A stretch of 8,343 nucleotides of DNA from Brevibacillus sp. (GTDB lineage: Bacteria; Bacillota; Bacilli; Brevibacillales; Brevibacillaceae). The position numbers and the translations under genes were made by a program. The stretch is taken from NCBI GenBank assembly GCA_029240815.1, contig JARDZO010000251.1:1-8343 (forward strand), given 5' to 3'. Shown piece by piece: positions 1 to 5,165 of the stretch. Numbering within the stretch: position 1 is the stretch's first letter; every line of letters begins with the position of its first letter. The notes beneath the pieces are model-generated. The model did no database searches, was not told where the DNA came from, and was given only the letters and a program-made list of their open reading frames with translations.

Positions 1-39
1 TGTTCCGTACGCGTTGGAATAGAAATTTGGCCACTCCAT
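1..39 (-). CDS. Start of an unidentified gene, cut by the window edge
   Basis: Ten bases beyond the stop codon of the preceding gene, an ATG with a GAGGG ribosome binding site six bases upstream opens a reading frame that runs to the window edge. Only 13 codons are visible (MEWPNFYSNAYGT). An in-frame ATG six bases earlier (43-45) is an alternative start but leaves almost no room for the binding site. The tight spacing suggests co-transcription with the 372-aa gene upstream. The fragment is too short to assign a family, and chance openness cannot be excluded. Confidence 0.45.
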   Translation of the reverse strand, partial: MEWPNFYSNAYGT

Positions 40-48
40 ACCCATCCC

Positions 49-1167
49 TCACTTCAATAAAATAGTCGTTTCCGTAAAGCCATTGTATTTGCGAAGCCAG
101 GTCTGGCTAGCATACGTCGCAGTGTACAACCACTGTCCGTTGTCGTCTTGGCCCACTCGCAGCAACCCGAGATGCACCATCATCTTGCAGACGCGATTCA
201 CCAAGATGTCTGTGGGTGCATCGTAATAAAACTCCTTAATCCACGGCAAGAGCGTATCCATGAGCATCTGCTGGCTGACCCACCCGCCTGCAGCGATCAA
301 CGGAATAAGCTGGACCAACATTGGCAAATTAGGAATAGCACGCTTGTACAGCCGCATCCAGAAGCGAATCAAATCGTGATAGTGTTGGTCTTCGTACGAG
401 AGCTGCAAGCGTTCGTACCCCGCTTCAGTGAGTGCTACCTTTGCCCCAGACTCCTCAATCCATCTATGGTAGTAGCAGAAGTCATAGAGCAAAGAGAAGC
501 GGTCCGGGTACAAATCAAAATGCAACCCATAGCCAAAACGCCATTTTTGCGGTTGTAGCGTTTCTTCCTTGACGTGAAGAAATTGGAACAGCTGTTGCTG
601 ATGACGCTTGTACATCCCTCCTTCAGCCGTTAGCGGTACCGGTTCTTGCTGAAGGAATTGTAAAAATTGCATGATATCGTCGCAAAGGGCAGTTCCCTCG
701 TCACGATATGCGTCCGGTCCAGATGGGAGTAACTGATTTTCAGCTCGCCATTTTTCCAGCCATCCATGCAAATACGGCTCGCGGATATCCAAAGGGATCT
801 GATATTGCCCCACCGTCTTGCTCTTAGCAGGAAAAATCCATCCACGTCGCATTGCGGCTGCAATATACCTTCTTGCTTCCTCTTGCCTCTTTTCCTTGCT
901 GCTCTCTAACACGATGCCAGCCTTGGCCAACAAATCCTCCAAGGACATCACTGTTCGTTTATCGAGGAACAGTAGCAAGAAAAAGTGCGTTTCTTCCTTT
1001 GTCAGTTGCTCGACTTCTTGCGAGATTGTCAACCTGTGTCTGAGACTAGACAAGAGCGACGTGATTAGTTCGTTTTTGGAATGAGGGTTGCATTCGCATC
1101 CGTAATGGTTGGCAATCTGATGGAGCTGCCGGATATCGGTATACACCAAGATCTCAGCCAAGTTCAT
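49..1167 (-). CDS. Hypothetical protein with SAP/Rho-N-like N-terminus and probable winged-helix segment
   Basis: A 372-aa soluble protein of unknown function, with no signal peptide or membrane segment. Residues about 8-42 have the pattern of a SAP or Rho-N motif: Leu, then Ile-Ala, a Gly, and a Lys-x-Glu-Leu-Ile near residues 31-35. Residues about 54-85 (LTKEETHFFLLLFL followed by MSLEDLLAKAGI) look like a winged-helix unit, followed by an aromatic-rich body (for example GWIFPAK near 109). This layout recalls the helicase-associated DNA-binding proteins related to the N-terminus of XPB/Ssl2, but that is a weak inference from pattern. The start is supported by an AAGGG binding site 8 nt upstream. 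The gene follows the terminator of the TPR gene, and I see no convincing promoter of its own, so it may depend on read-through. It is probably co-transcribed with the gene starting at 39. Confidence 0.85.
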   Translation of the reverse strand: MNLAEILVYTDIRQLHQIANHYGCECNPHSKNELITSLLSSLRHRLTISQEVEQLTKEETHFFLLLFLDKRTVMSLEDLLAKAGIVLESSKEKRQEEARRYIAAAMRRGWIFPAKSKTVGQYQIPLDIREPYLHGWLEKWRAENQLLPSGPDAYRDEGTALCDDIMQFLQFLQQEPVPLTAEGGMYKRHQQQLFQFLHVKEETLQPQKWRFGYGLHFDLYPDRFSLLYDFCYYHRWIEESGAKVALTEAGYERLQLSYEDQHYHDLIRFWMRLYKRAIPNLPMLVQLIPLIAAGGWVSQQMLMDTLLPWIKEFYYDAPTDILVNRVCKMMVHLGLLRVGQDDNGQWLYTATYASQTWLRKYNGFTETTILLK

Positions 1168-1225
1168 CTTTGCATCCCTTCTTTACGATGACTTACTTGT
1201 ATCCCTCATTCTTGCCAATATGCGG

Positions 1226-1263
1226 AAAAATAAACAGGAAGCCACCAGTGTGACTTCCTGTTT
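1226..1263 (-). terminator. Intrinsic terminator after the TPR gene
   Basis: The arms 1232-1245 and 1250-1263 pair over 14 bp around a 4-nt loop, with one G-U wobble on the minus transcript. The minus-strand RNA then continues into a short U run (complement of 1226-1230). It lies 15 nt past the TPR stop codon. The plus strand also has a T run after the stem, so it may act in both directions. Confidence 0.88.
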
Positions 1264-1278
1264 TTCTCCCGCTATTCC

Positions 1279-2223
1279 TTACTCTTCTTCCGATTGCTCA
1301 TCCCATAGATCATGCAACTGCTGGAATTCCTTGGCTTCATCGTATCGCCCAGCCTGCGTCAAGAGTGCAATAAGACGGCGGATTTGATCAAGATCGAATC
1401 CAGACAGAGCAACGTATTGCTTCAAGGAATCGATCGCTTTTTCCGTATGACCCAAGGAAAGGTGTATGTCCGCTGCAAGCGGATACGCAGCCACATACTC
1501 CTCATCCAATGCTTGCAGATTGTTTACCAGCTCTGACGCTTCATCCAAACGCCCCAGATGGAATGCCATCATTCCACATCCATAGAGGACTTCCGGCGAG
1601 TGATCGAGGACGAGTGCCTGACGGAATACTTGATAAGCTTGCTCGAATTGACCGCTTTGAGCCAGGGAACGCCCCTTGATCATCAAGAGAGACAAGCTCT
1701 CTTCTCCAGCTTGCTCTAGTACCTTCATTGCTTTTTCATCTTCTCCAATACGGAAGTAAAGATTGCCTAGTGCAGCAAGTAAATCCTGATTATCAGGTTC
1801 CTTTTGACGAGCCTGTTCCAAGTATTTGACCGCTACTTCATCCAGGTCTTGCAGGGAGTAGAGATCAGCCAGAAGCAAGTCCAGCTGGATGCTTTCATAT
1901 CCAGACTCCTTGCACTCGTATAGCAAATGCTGTGCCGTCTCAAAATCGCTGGAATCGAGTGCGATTTCCGCCAGCAGCATTTGGCATTCACGTCGCAGGG
2001 AAGGCTCCATTCCCGGATTTTTTTCCATGACGTCAGAAAGCAGCTCTCCTGCCTCTTCCAAATGTCCTAATCGATACCAGACTTCGGATAGGTACATCAT
2101 CACTTCAGGCAGATCTTTCCCGTGTTCCTGGACTTTTTGCAGAGCGGTCAAACCGAGCTCCAATTCGTCGTTCTCAATACGTTTGACTGCTTCGTCTATG
2201 ACATATAGCCATTTTTTTGGCAT
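1279..2223 (-). CDS. Tetratricopeptide-repeat protein, YpiA-like
   Basis: A 314-aa soluble protein built almost wholly of TPR helix pairs. About eight units can be followed, roughly at residues 4-37, 38-71, 72-106, 111-144, 145-175, 176-208, 210-242, 244-277 and 278-310. They show the usual small and aromatic positions, for example LGNLYFRIGEDEKAMKVLEQA. It ends in an acidic tail (DEQSEEE). TPR arrays act as protein-binding scaffolds; no catalytic motif is visible. In Bacillus subtilis the TPR gene ypiA follows aroE directly and encodes a longer protein. This gene is in the same neighbourhood but shorter, so orthology is likely but not proven. The start is well supported by GAGGTG ending about 7 nt before ATG. 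It lies between two terminators, so it is probably monocistronic or fed by read-through from the anti-sigma gene. Confidence 0.93.
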   Translation of the reverse strand: MPKKWLYVIDEAVKRIENDELELGLTALQKVQEHGKDLPEVMMYLSEVWYRLGHLEEAGELLSDVMEKNPGMEPSLRRECQMLLAEIALDSSDFETAQHLLYECKESGYESIQLDLLLADLYSLQDLDEVAVKYLEQARQKEPDNQDLLAALGNLYFRIGEDEKAMKVLEQAGEESLSLLMIKGRSLAQSGQFEQAYQVFRQALVLDHSPEVLYGCGMMAFHLGRLDEASELVNNLQALDEEYVAAYPLAADIHLSLGHTEKAIDSLKQYVALSGFDLDQIRRLIALLTQAGRYDEAKEFQQLHDLWDEQSEEE

Positions 2224-2251
2224 ACGTAATCACCTCATATGTAAAATTGCG

Positions 2252-2264
2252 CGGGTATTACCCG
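2252..2264. promoter_or_regulatory. 13-bp palindrome upstream of the TPR gene
   Basis: CGGGTATTACCCG is a perfect 6-bp inverted repeat around one central base, 28 bp before the TPR start codon and within its short upstream region. It could be a small operator or an RNA hairpin (5-bp stem, 3-nt loop). I could not pair it with a convincing -35/-10 set, and a match this short can arise by chance. Confidence 0.3.
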
Positions 2265-2276
2265 ATGTATAGCCAC

Positions 2277-2302
2277 AAAAGACCGTCCGAGGACGGTCTT
2301 TT
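2277..2302 (-). terminator. Bidirectional hairpin terminator after the anti-sigma gene
   Basis: AAAAGACCGTCC (2277-2288) is the exact reverse complement of 2291-2302, giving a 10-bp or longer stem with a tight loop. It begins 24 nt past the anti-sigma stop codon. The minus transcript ends in UUUUG, and the plus strand has five T residues then CTTTACTT. The U tail on the minus side is modest, so some read-through into the TPR gene is plausible. Confidence 0.8.
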
Positions 2303-2325
2303 TCTTTACTTACGATCATATACCA

Positions 2326-2976
2326 TTATGCCCGCGTAAGCCAGCTCATTGTAATAACAGTTATGAGAATACCAAAAACACTGAGCACGATGCTGTAGTT
2401 GGGTTTGGTCAAATCACTAGAACTCGGTTTTCCATCGAGTGGCACAATCGAAGCCGTTGCGTTAGCGAGAGGCTCCTCCTGAGAAGCAGGGGTCTGCGCT
2501 TCAACAACGTACGTACCGTCGTCTGATTGCATGGAGGAAGAAATCACCTGAGCCTTCGGGGTGTTCATCGCCATCACTTCACCGTTGATAACCAACGAGT
2601 TTGCTTCTTCTGTAGAACTCGTATTCAGGTACAGGGTAAAGGTGAACAACATCAGTAGAATCACGGCAACGCTTGCGCTCATGCGCCGCATTCTAGCTGT
2701 CACGCTAAAGATTTTTCGTCCAATGGGAATGGCCCACTTCTCCTCAGAGAGGATCCGTGCCATGACAGCATCCACAATCGAGCGAGAAGGCGTTACGGAA
2801 TGATACTCTTCCTTGTCCATCTTCATCCACTCGCCGCTGTCCGTCCACATTTCATAATCTGCGCGACAGGCATAACAGCTTGCCATGTGATTGTCTACGC
2901 GTCGTTGCGTCACTTCTGGTAACAGATTTTCGGCGTATTCAGGTAAAATTTCCTGAACTTCTTCACATCTCATCAT
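2326..2976 (-). CDS. Membrane anti-sigma factor with zinc-binding (ZAS) domain
   Basis: A 216-aa partner of the ECF sigma factor encoded just upstream. The N-terminal cytoplasmic domain carries a zinc-binding anti-sigma signature: Cys4, then His30-x3-Cys34-x2-Cys37. This family normally holds the sigma factor inactive until a signal triggers proteolysis or a conformational change. A basic stretch (ARMRRM, 94-99) precedes a membrane segment at about 100-117. Next comes a Ser/Thr/Gln/Glu-rich region of about 75 residues, presumably outside the cell, and a second hydrophobic segment at about 195-212 ending a few residues before the C-terminus. The ATG overlaps the sigma stop in an ATGA junction, with AAGGG 8 nt upstream, which implies translational coupling. 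A second ATG immediately follows (2971-2973). The signal sensed cannot be read from the sequence. Confidence 0.93.
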   Translation of the reverse strand: MMRCEEVQEILPEYAENLLPEVTQRRVDNHMASCYACRADYEMWTDSGEWMKMDKEEYHSVTPSRSIVDAVMARILSEEKWAIPIGRKIFSVTARMRRMSASVAVILLMLFTFTLYLNTSSTEEANSLVINGEVMAMNTPKAQVISSSMQSDDGTYVVEAQTPASQEEPLANATASIVPLDGKPSSSDLTKPNYSIVLSVFGILITVITMSWLTRA

Positions 2977-3563
2977 CGATTCATCCCTTCAGCTTCATCC
3001 AAATGAGGGTCCAGGATGTAGGTCTCCAACTGTCCTCTAATACTTTGCCTCGCTCGGAAAAGCAATGACTTTACAGAGCTGACCGTCAAATCAAGGATGG
3101 TCGCGATCTCGGTATAATCCATCTGTTCATACTCACGCAAGATCAGAGCAGAACGCTGTTTTTCCGGCAGGCTGTTAATTGCCTGTCTGACCATAGACTC
3201 ACGTTCGTTGCGCAGCAATACTTGTTCGGGCAATGACTTGGCAGATGCGACTGGGACTTGCAGCGTATCATCCAAATACACGTCCGAATTTCGGCTTTTG
3301 CGCAGTTCACTGAGTACGGAATTACGGGCAATCGTATAGAGCCAGGTAGAAAAGGTAGCTTCTACATCTCGGAAAGAATGAATGCTTTTATACGCCTTGT
3401 AAAACGTCTCCTGACAGATATCCTCTGCGATATGTTCCAAATGTGCCTGACGCAGTAAATGTGTGACAAAGGAGAGGATCTTTTTCTCATATCGACGAAT
3501 CAGTTCAGCATAGCATTCCAGATTACCTTCTTTAATCTCTCGGATAAGCTGGGAATCGGTCAT
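2973..3563 (-). CDS. ECF-type sigma-70 family RNA polymerase sigma factor
   Basis: A 196-aa extracytoplasmic-function sigma factor, with regions 2 and 4 only. Region 2 spans about 17-90 and includes AEDICQETFYKAY (47-58) for core and -10 binding and FSTWLYTIARN (71-81). Region 4 spans about 126-180: SLPEKQRSALILREYEQMDY, then a helix-turn-helix (TEIATILDLTVSSVKSLLFRAR) for -35 recognition. The length is typical. I do not recognise it as SigW, SigX, SigM or another named Bacillus factor, so no symbol is given. A perfect AGGAGG (3576-3581) lies 12 nt before the ATG, slightly long spacing; no better start is in frame. It forms a two-gene operon with its anti-sigma factor and is probably autoregulated from the promoter at 3619-3643. 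Its other targets are not visible here. Confidence 0.95.
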   Translation of the reverse strand: MTDSQLIREIKEGNLECYAELIRRYEKKILSFVTHLLRQAHLEHIAEDICQETFYKAYKSIHSFRDVEATFSTWLYTIARNSVLSELRKSRNSDVYLDDTLQVPVASAKSLPEQVLLRNERESMVRQAINSLPEKQRSALILREYEQMDYTEIATILDLTVSSVKSLLFRARQSIRGQLETYILDPHLDEAEGMNR

Positions 3564-3618
3564 GATCAGAGATTACCTCCTTGCGATTCCGATCCCTCAG
3601 CGGCCTTTTGCATAATTA

Positions 3619-3643
3619 GACTGCTGGGGATGTAAAAAGTTGC
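3619..3643 (-). promoter_or_regulatory. Candidate ECF-type promoter for the sigma/anti-sigma operon
   Basis: On the minus strand GCAACTTTTT begins at 3643, with its AAC at 3641-3639. After a 16-bp spacer comes AGTC (3622-3619). An AAC core in the -35, a following T tract and a GTC-type -10 at this spacing are the usual layout of Bacillus ECF promoters. The predicted start lies about 45-50 nt before the sigma ATG. This supports autoregulation, but the match was made by eye to a short consensus. Confidence 0.5.
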
Positions 3644-3690
3644 GCGTGCCTACGATTCTTTTTCTCGCTACACGGCTGGAATCCTTCACG

Positions 3691-3713
3691 AAAAAACCCC
3701 CATTTATGGGGTT
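3691..3713 (-). terminator. Terminator overlapping the stop of the amidohydrolase-like gene
   Basis: The minus strand reads AACCCC, a 7-nt loop, then GGGGTT followed by a U run (complement of 3691-3696). Arms are 3695-3700 and 3708-3713. The first arm includes two bases of the TAA stop codon. It separates this gene from the sigma operon. Confidence 0.82.
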
Positions 3714-4830
3714 AAATGACAAATGTGTAGGGTCTGGTGTCGAATAGACATCTCCCCATGCCTACAGATGAAATAAATCGCGTATCTCGATAAATCCACT
3801 TACCGTTCGACATAACAGATGCTGGAAGTTGCTTTTCACTAAAATTGAGAATAGTGGAAACATCATATTTTGTCAACCAGTTTTCCTTTTTTAGGAAAAT
3901 AATATCTGCATCTGATCCAGGTAGTAACGCACCTTTTCTCGGATATAGCCCCACAGCTTTGGCGACATTTGTCGAAGCTAGTCGAACCAATAAACAGAGC
4001 AGCTCTTCTTCTTGGCACCATCTCCGGCGATAATCGATCTGAACATCGTGCAGAGGAGCTATAAAAGGCATGGTGCGAAACCAATTGCGGTACATAAGTC
4101 GAATGGCTCGATCCGTCCATTCTTTCTTTAGACGTAAGATATGGTAATAAGGATCTACCGCAATAGGATCTAGCTCAGCTGTCGATTCAGAAATCACAGT
4201 GCGGAGCTTCCAGTACTGTGTCGCTTCCATCCACGAGCGCCTAAGTTTTTCTTTTTGGTCCTTGGTTGATAACCCAGACGGCATGTGTAAATGAAGAATC
4301 GTCTTATTTGACGTATGAAGTTGCGAAATCGTTTCCCAATTTATGCTGGAAATATCTTCTTGGGCGCGTAGAGCCACGTGGAGTGCCGGATAGCCGCACT
4401 TGTTCCATTTGCTTACCTCTCCTTCGTTCATTTGGGTAACATCGAGTCCAACGTGCCATACGTAATCAATCGAGCTGTTGAAATGAGGTGTCTGTTGATA
4501 TTTCACTTGTGTAAGATTCATCCAAGCATCGGGGTAAAAAGTATCGACGAAGCTTGTACACCCCATTTTGATCATGCTTCCAATGCTTTCCATATATGTA
4601 TTCCGGTCTCTGATCCGGTATAAAGGCACCTGTGGCATTCCAATAAATCCTGGCAATAAGTACATACCAGTAGCATCTACTTCGACAGGGGAAGGTGCCA
4701 AGGTGGACTTCTGCATGGTGTCCTTGGCGATCCGCGTGATTTTTCCGTCCGCGATCCAAATATCTGCCTCTCTTACTCCATACGATGTTACGACTAATCC
4801 TCCACGAATGACCATTTCCTGTTGTGACAC
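3712..4830 (-). CDS. Dihydroorotase/amidohydrolase-like protein, probable pseudoenzyme
   Basis: A 372-aa protein of the cyclic amidohydrolase (dihydroorotase, dihydropyrimidinase, allantoinase) type, shorter than the usual 420-480 aa. The N-terminal beta-domain is clear (VIRGGLVVTSYGVREADIWIADGKI, residues 7-31), as is the C-terminal return to it (STNVAKAVGLYPRKGALLPGSDADIIFL, 286-313, to NGKWIYRD). Between them a reduced barrel remains, with LLPGFI at 58-63 and GCTSFVDTFYP at 90-100. The metal motif Asp-x-His-x-His expected after LLPGFI is replaced: Gly64, Pro66 and Val68 stand in its place. No clear equivalents of the carbamylated Lys, the later His ligand or the catalytic Asp appear in the expected contexts. 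Hydrolase activity is therefore unlikely, and a structural or regulatory role is an inference. The start is GTG with GGGAGGAGG (4838-4846) 7 nt upstream; Met6 is the alternative. The gene is monocistronic, with its own promoter and terminator. Confidence 0.87.
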   Translation of the reverse strand: MSQQEMVIRGGLVVTSYGVREADIWIADGKITRIAKDTMQKSTLAPSPVEVDATGMYLLPGFIGMPQVPLYRIRDRNTYMESIGSMIKMGCTSFVDTFYPDAWMNLTQVKYQQTPHFNSSIDYVWHVGLDVTQMNEGEVSKWNKCGYPALHVALRAQEDISSINWETISQLHTSNKTILHLHMPSGLSTKDQKEKLRRSWMEATQYWKLRTVISESTAELDPIAVDPYYHILRLKKEWTDRAIRLMYRNWFRTMPFIAPLHDVQIDYRRRWCQEEELLCLLVRLASTNVAKAVGLYPRKGALLPGSDADIIFLKKENWLTKYDVSTILNFSEKQLPASVMSNGKWIYRDTRFISSVGMGRCLFDTRPYTFVI

Positions 4831-4866
4831 TACTCGTCCTCCTCCCGATCCCTACACATCGAGATG

Positions 4867-4896
4867 CCGATTTGTACGAGCATATGCGCGAATCGG
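4867..4896 (-). other. Second leader hairpin before the amidohydrolase-like gene
   Basis: CCGATT (4867-4872) pairs with AATCGG (4891-4896), and the loop contains the palindrome GCATATGC (4880-4887). It lies between the leader terminator and the ribosome binding site at 4838-4846. It may be a minor fold of the 5' untranslated region; no function can be assigned. Confidence 0.3.
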
Positions 4897-4907
4897 GCAA
4901 AAAGAAC

Positions 4908-4951
4908 AAAAAAAAGACCGCCGTTGATTGTAAGCGCATTCAAACGGCGGT
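4908..4951 (-). terminator. Intrinsic terminator inside the leader of the amidohydrolase-like gene
   Basis: ACCGCCGTT (4917-4925) pairs with AACGGCGGT (4943-4951) in a GC-rich 9-bp stem. On the minus strand it is followed at once by C and eight U residues (complement of 4908-4915). It lies about 50 nt after the predicted transcription start and 78 nt before the GTG start codon, so it should stop much transcription before the gene. The 17-nt loop holds a cre-like sequence. A 5-bp hairpin (4952-4956 with 4961-4965) abuts it upstream. Confidence 0.8.
4929..4942 (+). promoter_or_regulatory. cre-like site in the terminator loop
   Basis: TGTAAGCGCATTCA matches the CcpA operator consensus TGWAANCGNTNWCA at every fixed position but one (A for T at position 10). 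It lies downstream of the predicted start, where bound CcpA could act as a roadblock, and fills most of the loop of the leader terminator. CcpA control is inferred from the sequence match only. Confidence 0.5.
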
Positions 4952-5008
4952 AGCACGACTGTGCTTTTTATATTGGATAGGAGTGGAGAGAAACCATACT
5001 GTATTTTT

Positions 5009-5037
5009 ATAATAAACGGAATGTAAGCGCTTGTCAA
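5009..5037 (-). promoter_or_regulatory. Strong sigma-A promoter
   Basis: TTGACA (5037-5032) and TATTAT (5014-5009) are separated by exactly 17 bp: a perfect -35 and a five-of-six -10. Just upstream are T and A tracts (about 5041-5057 on the plus strand), the composition of an UP element. The expected start is near 5002. It drives the leader and the amidohydrolase-like gene. Confidence 0.85.
5022..5035 (+). promoter_or_regulatory. cre-like operator overlapping the promoter
   Basis: TGTAAGCGCTT contains the CcpA/LacI-family core, including the palindrome AAGCGCTT (5025-5032). It overlaps the -35 hexamer and spacer, a classic repression position. The right half deviates from consensus at three positions (or by a one-base insertion before CA). 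It shares TGTAAGCGC exactly with the site at 4929, and the two centres are 93 bp apart. Confidence 0.42.
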
Positions 5038-5118
5038 ATCATTTTTGCTAAAAAAAGGAGCTTCAGAAAGATTTTTTTACTGTGAAGATTCATTCTATAC
5101 TCGTACGCCTCTCCTTCC

Positions 5119-5149
5119 AAAAAAAAACCCGCACGTATCTATGCGGGTT
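5119..5149 (-). terminator. Strong terminator closing the hisC-tyrA-aroA operon
   Basis: AACCCGCA (5126-5133) pairs with TGCGGGTT (5142-5149) around an 8-nt loop. The minus transcript then runs into about nine U residues (complement of 5119-5127). It starts 16 nt past the aroA stop codon. This separates the operon from the amidohydrolase-like gene. Confidence 0.92.
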
Positions 5150-5165
5150 CGTTGTTACACCTGTA

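Larger units (their letters stand above)
4908..5002 (-). ncRNA. Candidate attenuated leader or short RNA of about 95 nt
   Basis: The strong promoter at 5009-5037 should start RNA near 5002, and the intrinsic terminator ends it near 4908. The product would be about 95 nt, carrying a small hairpin (4952-4965) and then the terminator stem. It could be a stand-alone small RNA or the short form of an attenuated leader for the gene at 4830. I recognise no T-box, riboswitch or antiterminator-protein motif in it. Confidence 0.4.

Noticed and set aside
148..558. 136-codon open frame on the plus strand
   Set aside because: It is antisense to the 372-aa gene, has no ribosome binding site I can support, and its composition (His, Gln and Arg rich) looks like a codon shadow.
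1168..1225. Promoter for the 372-aa gene (TTGGCA as -35)
   Set aside because: No acceptable -10 is found at 16-18 bp spacing; the best candidates match two or three of six positions.
3605..3636. Possible sigma-A promoter TTTACA with 16 bp to TATGCA before the sigma gene
   Set aside because: It overlaps the better ECF-type match, its -10 is poor, and the spacing is suboptimal. It was not annotated, though dual use cannot be excluded.
4466..4939. 157-codon minus-strand frame with a hydrophobic N-terminus overlapping the leader and the amidohydrolase-like gene
   Set aside because: The hydrophobic stretch (FFLFF) is only the terminator U tract translated, and the rest is out of frame with the better-supported gene.
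4952..4970. Plus-strand mini terminator (5-bp stem then TTTTT)
   Set aside because: The stem is short and no plus-strand gene ends there. It is treated as part of the minus-strand leader structure.
4968..4997. Nine-codon leader peptide (MVSLHSYPI) near the predicted transcript start
   Set aside because: The ATG lies about 5 nt after the predicted start with no ribosome binding site, and there is no run of regulatory codons. Chance is the simpler reading.
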